A stretch of 36,989 nucleotides of DNA from Conidiobolus incongruus B7586 (GCA_000697335.1 JNEM01013022.1:1-36989); one strand, 5' to 3'. Shown: positions 1-12,420, counted from the first letter of the stretch. The notes: a model not told the origin generated them from the letters alone. Translations and numbers: made by a program.

Positions 1-870
1 TATCTTATAAACTTAAAGAAATTAAAAAAGTTAAAGATAAATATATTAAGTTTTAATTTTTTCTCATTATTAAAAACTTACAAATATAAATAATTTATAC
101 TTATATAGTTAAATTAATTGTATAAATAGTATTAAATTATCTAATAAACTAGGTTCCTCTTTTTCCTCTCAATTCTTACTATTTTTTACTTTTACACTAT
201 TTCTAAGATTGAGACTATATTCTGTCGATATTGTAGGATATTGGCACTACCTAATATAAATCTTAATATATCGGTGACTCATCCTAGTTCGAAGCTTAAT
301 TAAACTTTGTTTACACTTGCACGCTACAGCCACATTATATTACCACGTTCTGCGCCACACTACTTTTATATTAAGTCTTCCTCTGCACTATATTAGTTTA
401 ACTACCACAACGCTTACAATATCTTTATAAAGTTAATAAAAGAGTTAATATTAGAATATATTAAAGTATTTTAAATAATAAATTAAAAAAACTATTAAAT
501 AATATAAGTTAAATAAATTTAATATTATTTTTTAATAAGATAATATATTTTATTATACTATATTTTTTATTATTAAATAACTTAAAAATAATAAAATAAT
601 AGCTATAAAATAGTTTCTTAAGTTTTATAACTTTAATTTAATTAAATACCTTTAAAATTAGTTAACAAAAGTTATTAAAATTTTCCCTTTAATATAAAAT
701 TTAAATTAACTTTAAAAATATATTTAAAAAGTATAGAATAAGATTAACCTTTTTTAATATAAAAAGTTAATTGATTTTATACTTTATAAACTTAAAGAAA
801 TTAAAAAAGTTAAAGATAAATATATTAAGTTTTAATTTTTTCTCATTATTAAAAACTTACAAATTTATAA
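1..870. repeat. 81-bp direct repeat flanking ~700 bp of unusual AT-rich sequence
   Basis: Bases 5-85 and 784-864 are identical over 81 bp, at an offset of 779. The left copy lies at the window edge, so the repeat may extend further left. Between them, bases 155-430 are pyrimidine-skewed and GC-richer than the surroundings, while 430-780 is almost pure A/T. I see no coding frame I can name. It could be a remnant of a short repeat-bounded mobile element or one period of a larger tandem array. No element family can be assigned from this window. Confidence 0.6.
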
Positions 871-3401
871 TTTAACTTAAATAAAATTTAAAGATTTATA
901 TTTTAATTATTTAATAATTAAATACCATCATTTAATAATATATATTATTAATAAATATAACAGATTTTAAGTATTTAATTTAAGTTTATTTCATTAAATA
1001 TTAATTAAGTTATTAGTAAAAATATAAGTGTTTTTGATTTTATAACTTATTTTTATAGGTTAATATATTATCAATTGAATCAATTTATTATTTAAATTAT
1101 CAATATAAAGTTTAATTAAAATATTAATATTTAATAAATATATTACTCAATAATATCAAAAACATTTATAATTAGTATTTAATATATTAAAATCAAGGCT
1201 AAAGATTTTAGTTATATTATTTCTAATAATTGTAAGCTAATAATTTCAATATAATATTATTAATTAATGAAAACAAGTATTGAATAAAAATGATAAATTA
1301 ATTATATAAATTATAAAATTTAAAATAAAATTTACAATTGATTAAATTTTATTCAAAAGAATATTTCCCAAATTATTTGATATTGTTTGATTTTAAGAAA
1401 TTTTTTATTCAAAAGTAATTAATAAATAGCATATCATTATAGTCACAAAGTATTTTATTAATCTATTATAATTTTTTTAGTAAATCAAAATAAATACATA
1501 ATTCTTTAAGTCCAAAATCTCTATATATTTGAAAAAATAACAGGAATAAAAACAAAGTTGTCATATAATCTTGTTGGTAATAATCAACCTAATGAGCTGT
1601 AATTATAATATTTTAAATACTTATATTAGAATTTGGAGACAGAAAAAATTCTTAATTAATTAATTAATTTAAAATAATTTGATTTATTTGGAATAACTTA
1701 TTTTAATTTTTTAAAATAAATTAAATGACTAGAAAAATTATTGACATAATTATGTTGCTTATTAACTAAATATTTTTTATACATAATGGATGAAAATCTT
1801 ATGAATAATATATTTAAAATTTAATAAATGATACATACTCATTTAATATTTTTCAAATAAAACCAAATAAATAATTGAAAAATACTATATTAATGCTCAT
1901 TTAGAAGGAGTTTAACTATTTTTAATTAGAATTTTAAATAAATAAAGCTAAAATATCGATTTTGTTATATTCAACTATATTTTATCATATCGTAAGTAAT
2001 AAGATTATTATTATTCCTTGTATTCAGTATAGAAAACAAAATATACTAGGCATATATCTACTACTTTAAATATAACTATTTAAAAATATTAATAATTAAG
2101 CTTCTAAGTAGGATATTCCAATTATTTAGCATAAAAATTGAAATTCAGTTATGAATTCTGCATTTTTCTCTCATTTTTAAACATTATATCCTATATGACG
2201 GCATTTTTAAGATAAACATTATTAGATTTTGCATTCACACATATTACTAAATTTAATACTTTATGAACTGATTATCAAACAAATTCATTTTTTAATATTA
2301 CAAAAAGTTTTAAAAACACATTTGCAATCAACCTTTTTTTGTAAATGGTTCTCAAACTAGTATTAATAATACCCTTTTTGATTTTAATTCAGTATTATGC
2401 TACAAACCATGATTTGGACTTTGGGATTTAATTTAATTACATATTAATATATAATTAGATTATATTGTGAATGTCTTGATAAAGATAATCAACTTTCTAC
2501 CAATGTACATAATCAGCATTTCAATTTTATTTAAAAAAACAAATCAAATAAAAATTCTATCAATTGAAATGCTAGAATATTAGTTCATTTTGAATTACAA
2601 TCTATCTATACATAATTTTTGAAATTTCAAATTATATCAACATCTGTAATAATATTAATAATCAAATATTATTGGAACAATAATTAAAAACGTATTCAAT
2701 ATATATGATAAGGATTACTATAATTATTTTGATAATCTTAAAATTAAGAATATATTTTTGGAATTTTTATTAACAGTTTAAAATTTTGTATTATTATTTT
2801 GTTTAATTGAATTTTATCCTTAATTTTATTAATTTCCTGAAATTTAAGAATTAAATCTTGAAATTCATCCAATCACAATGATTTAAAATTTTAAACAATT
2901 AAAAACTGATTTAAGTTTAGAGTAATTTTATTCTCCCATAAGTTTATTAAATTTCAATTCCTTTAATTTAGCATTTGATAAATGTGAAATTTCAGTACTA
3001 AGCTAAGACAAATAGTTTAAAACCTATTTCTTTAATTTGATTCTGTATTAGGTATGATAATTAATAATTATAATAATATCTTATATATTATTCAATTTTT
3101 GTTTAACTTGAAAGTATGATAAGTGTATTTGAATATAATAACAATATTTTATAGTATTAAATTATATATTTAAAGTAAAACGGCAGAAAAATATTTTTAC
3201 TCAACTATCACATTGAATAATATCAGAAATTTTCATACTTATTTTGAAAATTAGCAATTTTATTTTCAACCTATTTTTGTCTTTAGTAATTTTTGAATTT
3301 TCTTTTTCACTAATATATTTTAGTTCTTAATCAAAATTATAGTCAATATTTAAATTGGAATTTACTGACTTTTTATTTAGGCCTTCTTTTAGTAATTTGA
3401 A
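871..3401. other. AT-rich spacer, no gene seen
   Basis: About 2.5 kb of A/T-dominated sequence with frequent stops in all frames and no recognisable protein similarity. It includes a short TTAA-type palindromic run near 1651-1672. The last few hundred bases must hold the promoter of the Tra2-like gene, but no TATA box can be singled out in this background. Confidence 0.5.
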
Positions 3402-4452
3402 ATGATGTCTGATCGCAATCCTGAAATTGTAAAATTTGATAAATAAATATATTTTATTAATCTGCTAACTTTGTATTAGTCTGAAAGACCTCAACATGTT
3501 GATGACCTTCCTCCCTCTCCTAGAGATAGAGACCCAAGAGACCTAAGAGATCCAAGAGACCTAAGAGACCCAAGAGGGGAAAGAGGCGACTATTATCGCG
3601 ACCAATATCGTCGCTCTCGCTCTCGTTCTCGCTCACCCCGCTCTAGATCTCGCTCTCGTAGTCGTAGCCCTTATTATAGAGACCGTTACAGAAGGTATTT
3701 GATATTTTAAAATACATGTTAAAACGAATTAACCTTTTTTAATTTATTAGTCGCTCTCGCAGTCCCCGTCGTAGTTACAGAGATCGTGGTTATAGTAGTA
3801 GATATCATCCTCAAGGTCCTCACGGCCGTCACCGCAACGTAAATACTTTTTTATTTATTTTTGACTTTTTTCACAAATAATTAACTACTATTTTAGGAAC
3901 CAGCTCCTCCCTCCAAGGTTATTGGTGTTTTTGGTCTCAACTTGAATACCAGAGAACGTGACTTAAAAGAACTCTTCTCTGGATATTCTACTTTAAATGA
4001 TATTTCTTTAGTATACGACAAGAAGGTATACAATATTTTAAGTTTTGCTTTCAATTTACTGAATTAACTTAGTCTGACCAATCTCGTGGTTTTGCTTTCG
4101 TTTCTTTTGGCTCTCTTGAAGAAGCTACCGCTGCTAAAGAAAGAACTAACGGAGTGGTACATATTTTATTGATATAACATAAATATATTTTTATAGTCTA
4201 ATTCTTTTTAAATAGGAACTTCATGGCCGTATCATTCGTGTTGATTACTCTCTCACTCAACGTGCTCACAGCCCTACCCCTGGAGAATACATGGGTCATC
4301 GCCACAGACGTCCTCGTCACTATTATAGTCGCCGCTCTCCAAGTCCTTATTATCGTCGCCGCCGCTCTCCAAGTCCTTACTATCGCCGTCGCCACCGTAG
4401 CCCTAGCTACACTCGCGATGATAGAAGACCCCCTAGCCGTTCCCGCTCTTAA
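3402..4452 (+). CDS. TRA2: Tra2-like SR splicing regulator (RS-RRM-RS)
   Basis: Six exons: 3402-3428, 3480-3694, 3751-3838, 3897-4025, 4073-4156 and 4216-4452, joining to 780 nt (259 aa). The introns are 47-59 nt, GT-AG; intron 1 has a textbook branch site (TGCTAAC). The protein has an N-terminal Arg/Ser region containing DPRDLR-type repeats, one RRM at about residues 116-199 (RNP2 around VIGVFGL, RNP1 RGFAFVSF at 158-165), then HSPTPGEYMG and a C-terminal RS tail with SPSPYYRRR repeats. RS-RRM-RS plus the (H/R)xPTPGxYMG linker is the signature of Transformer-2 proteins, which bind purine-rich exonic enhancers and recruit the spliceosome in the nucleus. ATG 3402 is followed directly by a second ATG at 3405; either could start. 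It is convergent with the mL45-like gene. The family is confident; the exact start is less so. Confidence 0.9.
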
Positions 4453-5753
4453 GTTCGTCACACGTATTTGATATCATTTTAAATTGATACCATAGCAATT
4501 ACTTTCGTTTCGAATTAGGTCATCCTATCCCCAAAGCATATTATATGAATTTGAACATCCTTTATTAAATATATAGTTTTCAAGAAATTTACATGAAGAG
4601 ACATAGAAATGTGATTTTAAGTATGAAATGAAAGTATGAAAATTCAAGTTGTTGTATGTTTTCAAGAGTTGCATCAGGGTTCCTTCAAGAAGGATTTATC
4701 AGAAGAATTTAATTCGAAGGATATATTATTTTTATTTATTTCGATTGGAAAAACCTTATTCAAATAATGAAATTATTTCCAGATGAAAATTAAGCTGGTA
4801 GTATACATTTATCTTAAAAGCTAATATATAATTTTATATTTGAATATTTAAATAACTACTTGTTAATCACCTAAAATATCTTTACTCACCTAATTGCAAT
4901 ATTTTTTTATAGTGTAGTAAGATATTTTAGTCCTATTTTAGGAATCTTATTTTTAAAATTTACATTAGCTGTATCAATTCAACTTAGAATTATAATTGAA
5001 TATAATATCAAATCTTCACCAAGAAATTGAATCAATTTAAATTGAAAAAATTATGCCCTGTAATTCAGCCTTAATCTAATATTGTATTTTTATATTAAAT
5101 TATTATACAGATCAATTTGTATCATTACAACCAGTAATACTTGCGAAGATCAATATTATTCAATCGATGATTAGTAAAAATAATTTGAGATTATATGCAA
5201 TGCAAGTTTTCTTTGAAATGATATATTTTGTTAAATTTAGATAGATATCTATTATGAATGATTTGGAAAATTTCTTGGACTGAGACTCAAATTTTAACGA
5301 AGAAATTATCTGATTTCCGGATATAATTTTTTTTGTTTATTCAAATAAATCAAAATTCAGGAACTCTTTTCTTTGTCAGACTTGTTATTTGAAAATTGAT
5401 CTTTCCAAATATATTCGATTGAAAATTTCAGACTTAATAAATCTAGAACATTCTAACTCAATTTCTTTCAATTAAATATATTAGGGTGTTGAACAATGAT
5501 TTTAATAAACATAACCCATTACTTAGAGTTAAATTATAAATTTCAATTCTATTCATATTAAATAACAAGTTATTTTAAAAAATGGGCATTTTTATCTGAA
5601 ATAAAGAATAATGTTTTAAACCTAATTAATGGTATATATTAACTTTATAGCATTTTGAACAAAATTGATTATTTATCTGTCAATCAATGATATTGCTTTG
5701 TAACAAATACAACTATATTAAAAATATCTCAATATAAATAATAATTTATTCAA
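4453..5753. other. convergent intergenic spacer, no gene seen
   Basis: This 1.3-kb spacer lies between two convergent genes and must hold both 3' untranslated regions. The first 250 bp after the Tra2 stop are somewhat GC-richer, as expected for a transcribed 3' UTR. No further coding frame, RNA gene or repeat was recognised. Confidence 0.5.
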
Positions 5754-6795
5754 TTAGTTATTTTTAAGAATTTCCTCAACAGATTGAGGAGAAATCTTAG
5801 AATAAAGTTGCCAATGAGAGTCTTTAGGCTTAGAGACCATTCTCTGGAAAACGTAATATTCAATAATGGGTTGGAAGTTCTCAGGGTCACCAGCAATTAA
5901 TTTTCCTGCTTTGTTATAAACTCCCATACTCTGTTTGTTAAAGCCAATTATTAGTATAATAAGTATCATAATTAATTAACCAATATTTACCTGAAGAGTG
6001 TGGAATCTAACAGTAACCTGAGCCAAAGTCATACCATCAGCAATACGACCAATTCTAGCATTAATAACTCTGGGGGGTTCTACAGCATCTTTAAAGCTCC
6101 ATTGGAAATTATCCTTACGATTCTTAATATCTTTCTTCAAAGTCTATTTAATTAAATTAGATTAATAAATCATTGATTTAAGCATTAGATATAATATAAG
6201 TTACAGCAGCTAAATTGGGAGTACATAAATAATCGATAGCATCAGTATTTCCCCTAAAAAAATTAATATTAATAATTAAATTTAAAAAAAATCAAGTATT
6301 TAATTACTTAGCATAAGAAGAATTCATTTCCAAATAAAGATCTAAAGCCTCGTTAGCGAAAACTTTAGGTTTCCAACCCTTTAACTTCATTTTAATATTT
6401 GCTATACTATAAAAATTAATTAATTAATATTTTAAAATATTATAATAATGATATATCTACCTGAAAGTAGAAGCAACAAAATTTTTAAAATGTTTTTTAG
6501 CAATTTTACGACCTTGTTCAGTTAAAATTGAAGGTTTATCTTTAGGATTTAAAGGGATAAAAGAATCTATTAATATAAATTAATATCAATTAAAAATGTA
6601 AATAATAAATATATATTTACCGAAAACACCAAAATCATGGGTGAATAATCTAATGTGTGTATTTTGTCTACTTTGGATAGAAGCAGAGGTAGAAAATTGG
6701 CTACTGTTTAATAATGCTAAAGCTTTATTAACCTGAGATTGGTTGAATTTAACCAACTTATTGTAATTAATTGAATTTTTAATAATTGAATTCAT
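5754..6795 (-). CDS. mitochondrial ribosome protein, mL45/Mba1 (Tim44-like domain) family
   Basis: Six exons read on the minus strand: 6795-6621, 6566-6461, 6406-6308, 6253-6205, 6143-5991 and 5930-5754, joining to 759 nt (252 aa). The introns are 54-61 nt, GT-AG, and all phases close. The N terminus is rich in Asn, Lys and Ser with few acids (MNSIIKNSINYNKLVKF), consistent with a mitochondrial presequence. Residues around 75 to 250 follow the Tim44-like/mL45 pattern: a basic helix, a segment where a chain passes through RIADGMTLAQVTVRFHTLQ, and a final YYVFQRMV...HWQLYSKISP strand-turn. Family members sit at the large mitoribosomal subunit exit site and help insert nascent chains into the inner membrane. 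mL45 and Mba1 are homologous, and I cannot separate them by eye. The presence of this gene argues for a respiring mitochondrion. Confidence 0.72.
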
Positions 6796-9429
6796 AATTG
6801 AAATTATTTATTAGTTGAAGTTATTGTTTAATAAAAAGATTTAATTCTATAATTTATTATTATTGAAATATAATTTAGTATATTCATTTTTTAAGTTTTC
6901 ATTAATAATATCCCTATATATTCAGTATTATTCTTCAATAATTATGGGATTCATTTAATTAAGTTGATTTTTCAGAATGATCCTTTTTTTTCTTCAAATA
7001 TATTAAAATTGAATTTTTTCTTGTTTATGCATGAATATATTTAAATATATAAATAATCATAGCTTGTATATTTATAGAAAATGTTATTGATAAATATCAT
7101 ATCTTTTGGCATGTAGGGTAACAATCAATACTTATTCCTTTATTCGATAATTTTAATTTTGATATCATTTTAATTGATATAAATCACAAATATCACAAAA
7201 TTAGCCTGTAATTTATACTCTTAAAATGATGCTAAAACATTGATTAGTAGTTATTTAGTATATATAATCAATAGCTTTATTCGATGAAATCTATTTGGAT
7301 TTAAAAATATATTGAATTTCTATATCAAATTATTTAATTAAGTTTTAAAGAGTCAAATTTTATATTGTAAAATACTTTCAATAGATAAATAATAATACTT
7401 GCTATTTTTTAATCATATTTTAATTTCATTATAGCTGAGTAAAATAATCACCTTATAAAATGGATTAAAATTTAAAAACTTTAATACAATATGAACGTAA
7501 CATTAGAAATTTGATAGTTGAACAATTTATATATAAATTTCTCAACAATACCACATATAATTAATATACAATATATTGAATATATTGTATATCATGATTA
7601 TAAATTCAACAAGGATCAATATCAATAAATACTTAACAAGTTTACGATACCATTGAGTTCATTAAGGGATATTTATATTTTTAAAATATGAAGTTTAACT
7701 TGAAAGACTACCAACCTGTTAAAATTTTCGAATTGACTGCATTTATATCAATTAAATATATAAATATATATATATATATTAAAAATTGATTTAAATGTTT
7801 TAAAGTTGGAATAGTTGTAGTAATTTACCAAACTAAACTGACCATTATATAAAATTATATCCAATTTTTGTATATCAAAAAAGAGTCAAATATGAAAACA
7901 TAATTTTAAAATTATGAATTATTATAGAGTTAAATTTATATATAGTTTTAATAATAAACTAGATTGAAAACTCTGAAATTAGCTTCATAGACTTATATTA
8001 GCTGAAAAAATAACTATAAAAACTTATCAACAGCTCAATATTCTTAGTTAATGATATCTTGAAAATATAATTCAAGTTACTATTTTTCAGATATTTTATA
8101 TTTAAATTAGCAATCATTCATATAATAACACTTGTATTTAATTGTCTTATACAACGGAAATATTTTATTTTATATTAAACTTGAGCTTTATCTAACTATT
8201 ATACACTTCACTATAAATACATAGTTATAATGATTTATGAATTTAAGTAAAACTATTGATGTTGAATTGAAATAAAATCAAATCAATTTTATGTAATTTA
8301 TTTATATTTTGATAAAAATTTAAACACTAAAATAAATTTGTTATTCAATGATTTAAATTATATAGATATATTTATATATATTAAAATAAATATATTGTCA
8401 ATATTATTAAAGCATTACTTTAAAGATAAAATTTTATTTTATTTTTATTTTTATTAAAATTAATTTAAAAAATAATTGAAGAAATTTTTTTTTGAAATCA
8501 AAGAAAAAATATCTAACAATCCATTAAAGTGATTTATATTAAATTTGATAAAGTTAAAAATTACATATTGATTATTAGTTAATATCACCATTTCATTAAC
8601 AATATAAAACTCAGTTATTATGATAAACTATCACATTATTTATTAGATTTTTATAAGACTTTTTTATTTTTTGCTGAATACATAATTATGCAAATATACT
8701 AGATTGAGTTAAATTATATAAATAATAAATTAATACTTTTATTATTAATCACATTATGTATTTGGAATTACCCCAAGTTTGTTGATTTTAAGATACAAAT
8801 TATTATATTTAGTATTATATTATATAATAAGATGAATGAAAAGCTATTGTAAATACCATCTAATAAAAATGTAGCATTGATTTATTCATTTTTAAATGAA
8901 AATTTAATTGGCAAAATTATCAAATTATTTTGAAAATTAACAATTAAACGCTGATAATTTCCCTATAATTAATTATCAATTAATATGCATGCTTAATCAA
9001 TGAAGTAGATTTGAATATTCTAGTTTGTAAATTTATTTACTCAAGTACTGAAATTGCAGCTTAAAATCAACATATGATAGATATTAAAATTTTTTAGTAA
9101 TAAATTTGGTATATATTCTAATATATTTTTGCAATATCTATGGCAAAAGCTATTGAATTAGTTAAAATTAATTGCTTTAATCATAACCATGATTCAAATT
9201 GAATATATAGTCAAATTAAGACAGGATAAGAAATGTTCTAAAAATTATTCATTTAAATAGTTTTTAATCAGATATAACTAAATTTTACTTATTTTTTTTG
9301 AAATAGAATAATCATTATAAATGTGATGAGTAATATTGGTAAATGCTTGGTTTAAAGATTAATATTACTTAAACGAATGATTTGTATAGTTGTAGTACAA
9401 GAGACAATAATATGTAATTTACAATACAG
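6796..9429. other. AT-rich spacer containing a perfect palindrome
   Basis: About 2.6 kb separates the mL45-like gene (its promoter side) from the 3' end of the kinase gene. It is dominated by A/T with no coding similarity. The only discrete structure noticed is the 29-bp inverted repeat at 7564-7592. Confidence 0.5.
7564..7592. repeat. perfect 14-bp inverted repeat with 1-nt spacer
   Basis: The left arm ATATACAATATATT (7564-7577) is the exact reverse complement of the right arm (7579-7592), separated by a single G. Such palindromes can extrude as cruciforms or act as replication pause sites. In sequence this AT-rich some palindromy arises by chance, though a 14-bp perfect arm is longer than typical. 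Confidence 0.6.
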
Positions 9430-11786
9430 TTATTCATCTTCAGGAATCTCTGCCAGATCGTTAGAGGATTTAGCCGATGAATCAAGTTCGGAGATACTCG
9501 AGTCCTCTTCATCTCCAGGATGTAAAAGGGTGACTATAATAGAATAAATAAAAATGAATGAAATAGATTGATAGATTAATTACTTGAATTAAATTCTCCA
9601 AATGGATTAGTACGTTCAGAGTCTAAAACCAGCTTCTCTTCTTCGATATCAAATGAATTATTATCCCCTCTTCTTTGAAGTGACGGTGTATCAAAAGTTT
9701 TTTCGGGAGGTATAATCGGCGGTGTTGAATGACGTAACAAAGCAAAGTTCAGACTTTTGAAAAATGGATGAGATTTAACATCAGATGCACCCGTTTTACT
9801 TCCTAATCTACGATATTCATCCTTATTTAGGAGTTTTTTGATAATACTCTTACAAGAACTGGAAAAAATTAGCTAAATGATTGCATATTTATACTAGAGT
9901 AAAATTTACCTAGATAACTATAAAAAAAATTAATAAAGTTAAATTGATAGAAAATAGTATTAATTATTACTTGTTGATCATGAGGAGTGGGAGGAAATTG
10001 AGCTTCAGTTTTCAATATTTTAGAAAATGTCGAATTTCTATTAGAACCTTTGAATGGTGTTGTACCATACTATTCAGAGATAAATTAGATATAGCTGAAC
10101 TGGAAGGCAAATATATATTTAACATACCAGCATTTCATACAATAAAATTCCTAATGTCCACCAATCAACAGCACTAAGAAATAATAATTAATAAAAAATA
10201 AATTGTCAAGAATAAAGAGTTTTACCTTGTATGACCAGTTCCTTTAATTACTTCAGGTGCAATATATTCTACAAAATTTTTTAATATATTTCATAATGAT
10301 TTGATGTATGTATTACAAACCTTCAGTACCGACAAATGAATTAGTTCTAAAGTGGCCTGTGCATGACTTGGTATCAATCGCTGGAGGCATATCATTGGAA
10401 AGAAACTTAAAAATTGTAAATAAAAAGTAAAATAATTGATTGATGTGGTATTTACCGAAAAAGTGAATCCATTTTTGACAACAGATGGTTGGCCAATCGG
10501 ATATGATTGCTTAGATAAATCGAAATCTAAAAAAAAAATATTTAAAATATTTACAGAGTAATGATAGAAAATTATTATACCTGTCAGCATGATATGACCT
10601 GACGAATGAAGCAATATATCTATTTTAAAAGGTTAAATATATAATTAGCTTATTACTTTAAATCCATTACTCTCAGGTTTTAAGTCTCTATATATAAAAC
10701 CCATTAAATGGAGATATTCAAGAGCTAAATAAAATGAATTTATTATTCCAAGTATAATGAATAAAGAGCGCTAAAATATACCACAAACAACTTCAGCAGC
10801 ATAAAACCTTGCTTGGTCCTCTAATTTAAAAATTAATACACGATATCCATAAAACAATAAGAATAAAAAATTACCTATTAAACACTTTTTAGGTCTAGCT
10901 TGTAAAGCTATTAAATAGATATAAGGTTATTGAAAACGCAAACTAAATTTAAAGTCGATAATACCTCTAAAAAATTCTCCGCCCATACAATACTCCATAC
11001 ATAAATATAAATGATCTTCACTTTGGAAGGAATGATAAAGAGTTACAATGAATGGATGGTTCGCAGAAGCCAAAATATCCTATAATAATAATTTTGTTTA
11101 AAAACTAAATAGAATCTAATATAAATTTGTTACTTGTTCTTGTAAAGCTCTCTTAACTTTATTTCTCCTCAACATTTCTTTTTTAGATAAAACTAGAAAA
11201 TAAAGTTAATTGCAGAATAAAAAAATACAATAAATCAATTACCTTTCATAGCATACAACTTGTCTGTAGTTTTTTGTTTTACCAAATAAACTTTACCTAC
11301 ATCACCTTTACCCAACAATTTAATTTTGACAAAACTGTTAGGCTGGACGTTGATAGATTTCTTTTTAATAGAGTGTGAGGAATATGTTCTAGAGCCTTGG
11401 ATAGTAGGGTTCGAAATAATAGTATCGAGTATGGGATTCTGATTATTGAGCATATTTTCAGACCGACACCTTCTTGGTTGTTTAGGAGATAAATTATTCG
11501 AATTCGTTTTCACATTAGCTTCTTTTTGTAAAGGTGAATTTTGTCCAGAGGGTAAATCCTGCTTCCAATTACTTAAAGTTGAAAATGAGTTTTTCTGTTT
11601 TAGCCTGAATAAATTCCGAAATTTTGAAGACATAGTACCGTAAAATATAGAACCATTGTTAAGTTCGTAATCTGGATTGGATTCAGTAGAAATTTCGGAA
11701 GTTAAAGTAAATTGCGAGGATAGAGAATGACCTGAAGGCATACTGTTTAATTTGGTAGTATGGATAGGTTGGTTATGTTGACTCAT
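9430..11786 (-). CDS. Fpk1/Kin82/Nrc-2-type AGC protein kinase, with an 8-nt microexon
   Basis: Fifteen exons, minus strand: 11786-11243, 11192-11134, 11079-10965, 10907-10875, 10820-10782, 10724-10671, 10619-10581, 10526-10456, 10405-10321, 10268-10226, 10173-10128, 10069-9971, 9917-9910, 9858-9584 and 9533-9430. They join to 1614 nt (537 aa). All introns are 50-58 nt. A polar N-terminal region (1-150) precedes the kinase domain: glycine loop LGKGDVGKV (158-166), Lys181 in AMK, catalytic YRDLKPEN with Asp277, and DFD (295-297) in place of DFG. A long insert precedes EEYIAPEVI. The C-terminal [10 protein letters not shown] is the AGC hydrophobic motif. DFD and the insert mark the Fpk1/Nrc-2 group, which activates phospholipid flippases at the plasma membrane and Golgi in yeast and controls growth and conidiation in Neurospora. 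The family assignment is very secure; the substrate role here is inferred. Confidence 0.9.
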
Positions 11787-12149
11787 TTTAATATGAGTAA
11801 AACTAGGAGATAGAATTGAATGTTATTGAATTAAGTATATGATTAATAATGAACTAAGTAGAATGAATTTGTGATGAAAGAGGAATGAACTTAAAAGAGT
11901 GGTTGATTCTGCTCTCAAAATGGCAACCAAATAGGTTGTAAATCATTAGACTGTAATACTATTTTATCATTTTGATTGGTTAAAAGTTTCCAAATTGAAG
12001 TTTGATATTGTTTCATCAAGGAGTCGTAAATGGATATTTCTGAATTTTTTATTTTTATTAATCAATACTAATATTACTAGAATTTTGTTTTATAATATAT
12101 GCATATAAAGTATGAAATTTTATTACTGAATATTAAATTCAATAAAGAA
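11787..12149. promoter_or_regulatory. upstream region of the Fpk1-like kinase gene
   Basis: This stretch lies immediately upstream of the kinase start on the minus strand. It is moderately GC-richer near 11870-11990 than deeper spacer, as expected for a 5' UTR or core promoter. No specific factor site or clear TATA box was recognised. Confidence 0.3.
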
Positions 12150-12420
12150 CTCGAATTTATGTGAAACTATGAGTAAATAACCTTGATGTAGAATATTGGG
12201 AGTATTTAATGCTTGAGATGATGGTGACAAAAAAGGATAGATAATCAAGATCTTACTTTTTATTGAGGGGAAGCTGAAATAGAACTTCTACCCATTCACT
12301 AAATGGTAACTGCTACAATTATTTATATTGGTTTCATATAAACTCTATAATTGTCTTACATTTTAAGAATGTCGAGCTGTTTGCAAGAATGAATCAATTT
12401 GATACATACTCTAAAATTAT
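12150..12420 (-). pseudogene. possible remnant of an aminoadipate-reductase/NRPS-like terminal reductase
   Basis: On the minus strand, from 12312 downward, a frame reads QLPFSEWVEVLFQLPL and then, after an in-frame stop, DLDYLSFFVTIISS. Just upstream, in another frame, HSCKQLDILK is readable. The order 'x-x-L-x-x-L, then (L/V)P(F/Y)SEW, then LxPLLxFF' resembles the C-terminal end of thioester-reductase domains in Lys2-type and NRPS-like reductases. The stretch is GC-richer than its flanks. Only about 60 residues are readable, with at least one stop and a frame change, so this is a dead fragment at best. The assignment is by eye and weak. Confidence 0.3.

Noticed and set aside
1653-1672. TTAA-rich palindromic run as a transposon end
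   Set aside because: Simple TTAATTAA repetition without paired terminal repeats or target duplication.
4198-4471. Overlapping 82- and 87-codon frames opposite or shifted to the last Tra2 exon
   Set aside because: They are shadows of the Arg/Ser repeat coding; the Tra2 frame with RRM continuity explains the stretch.
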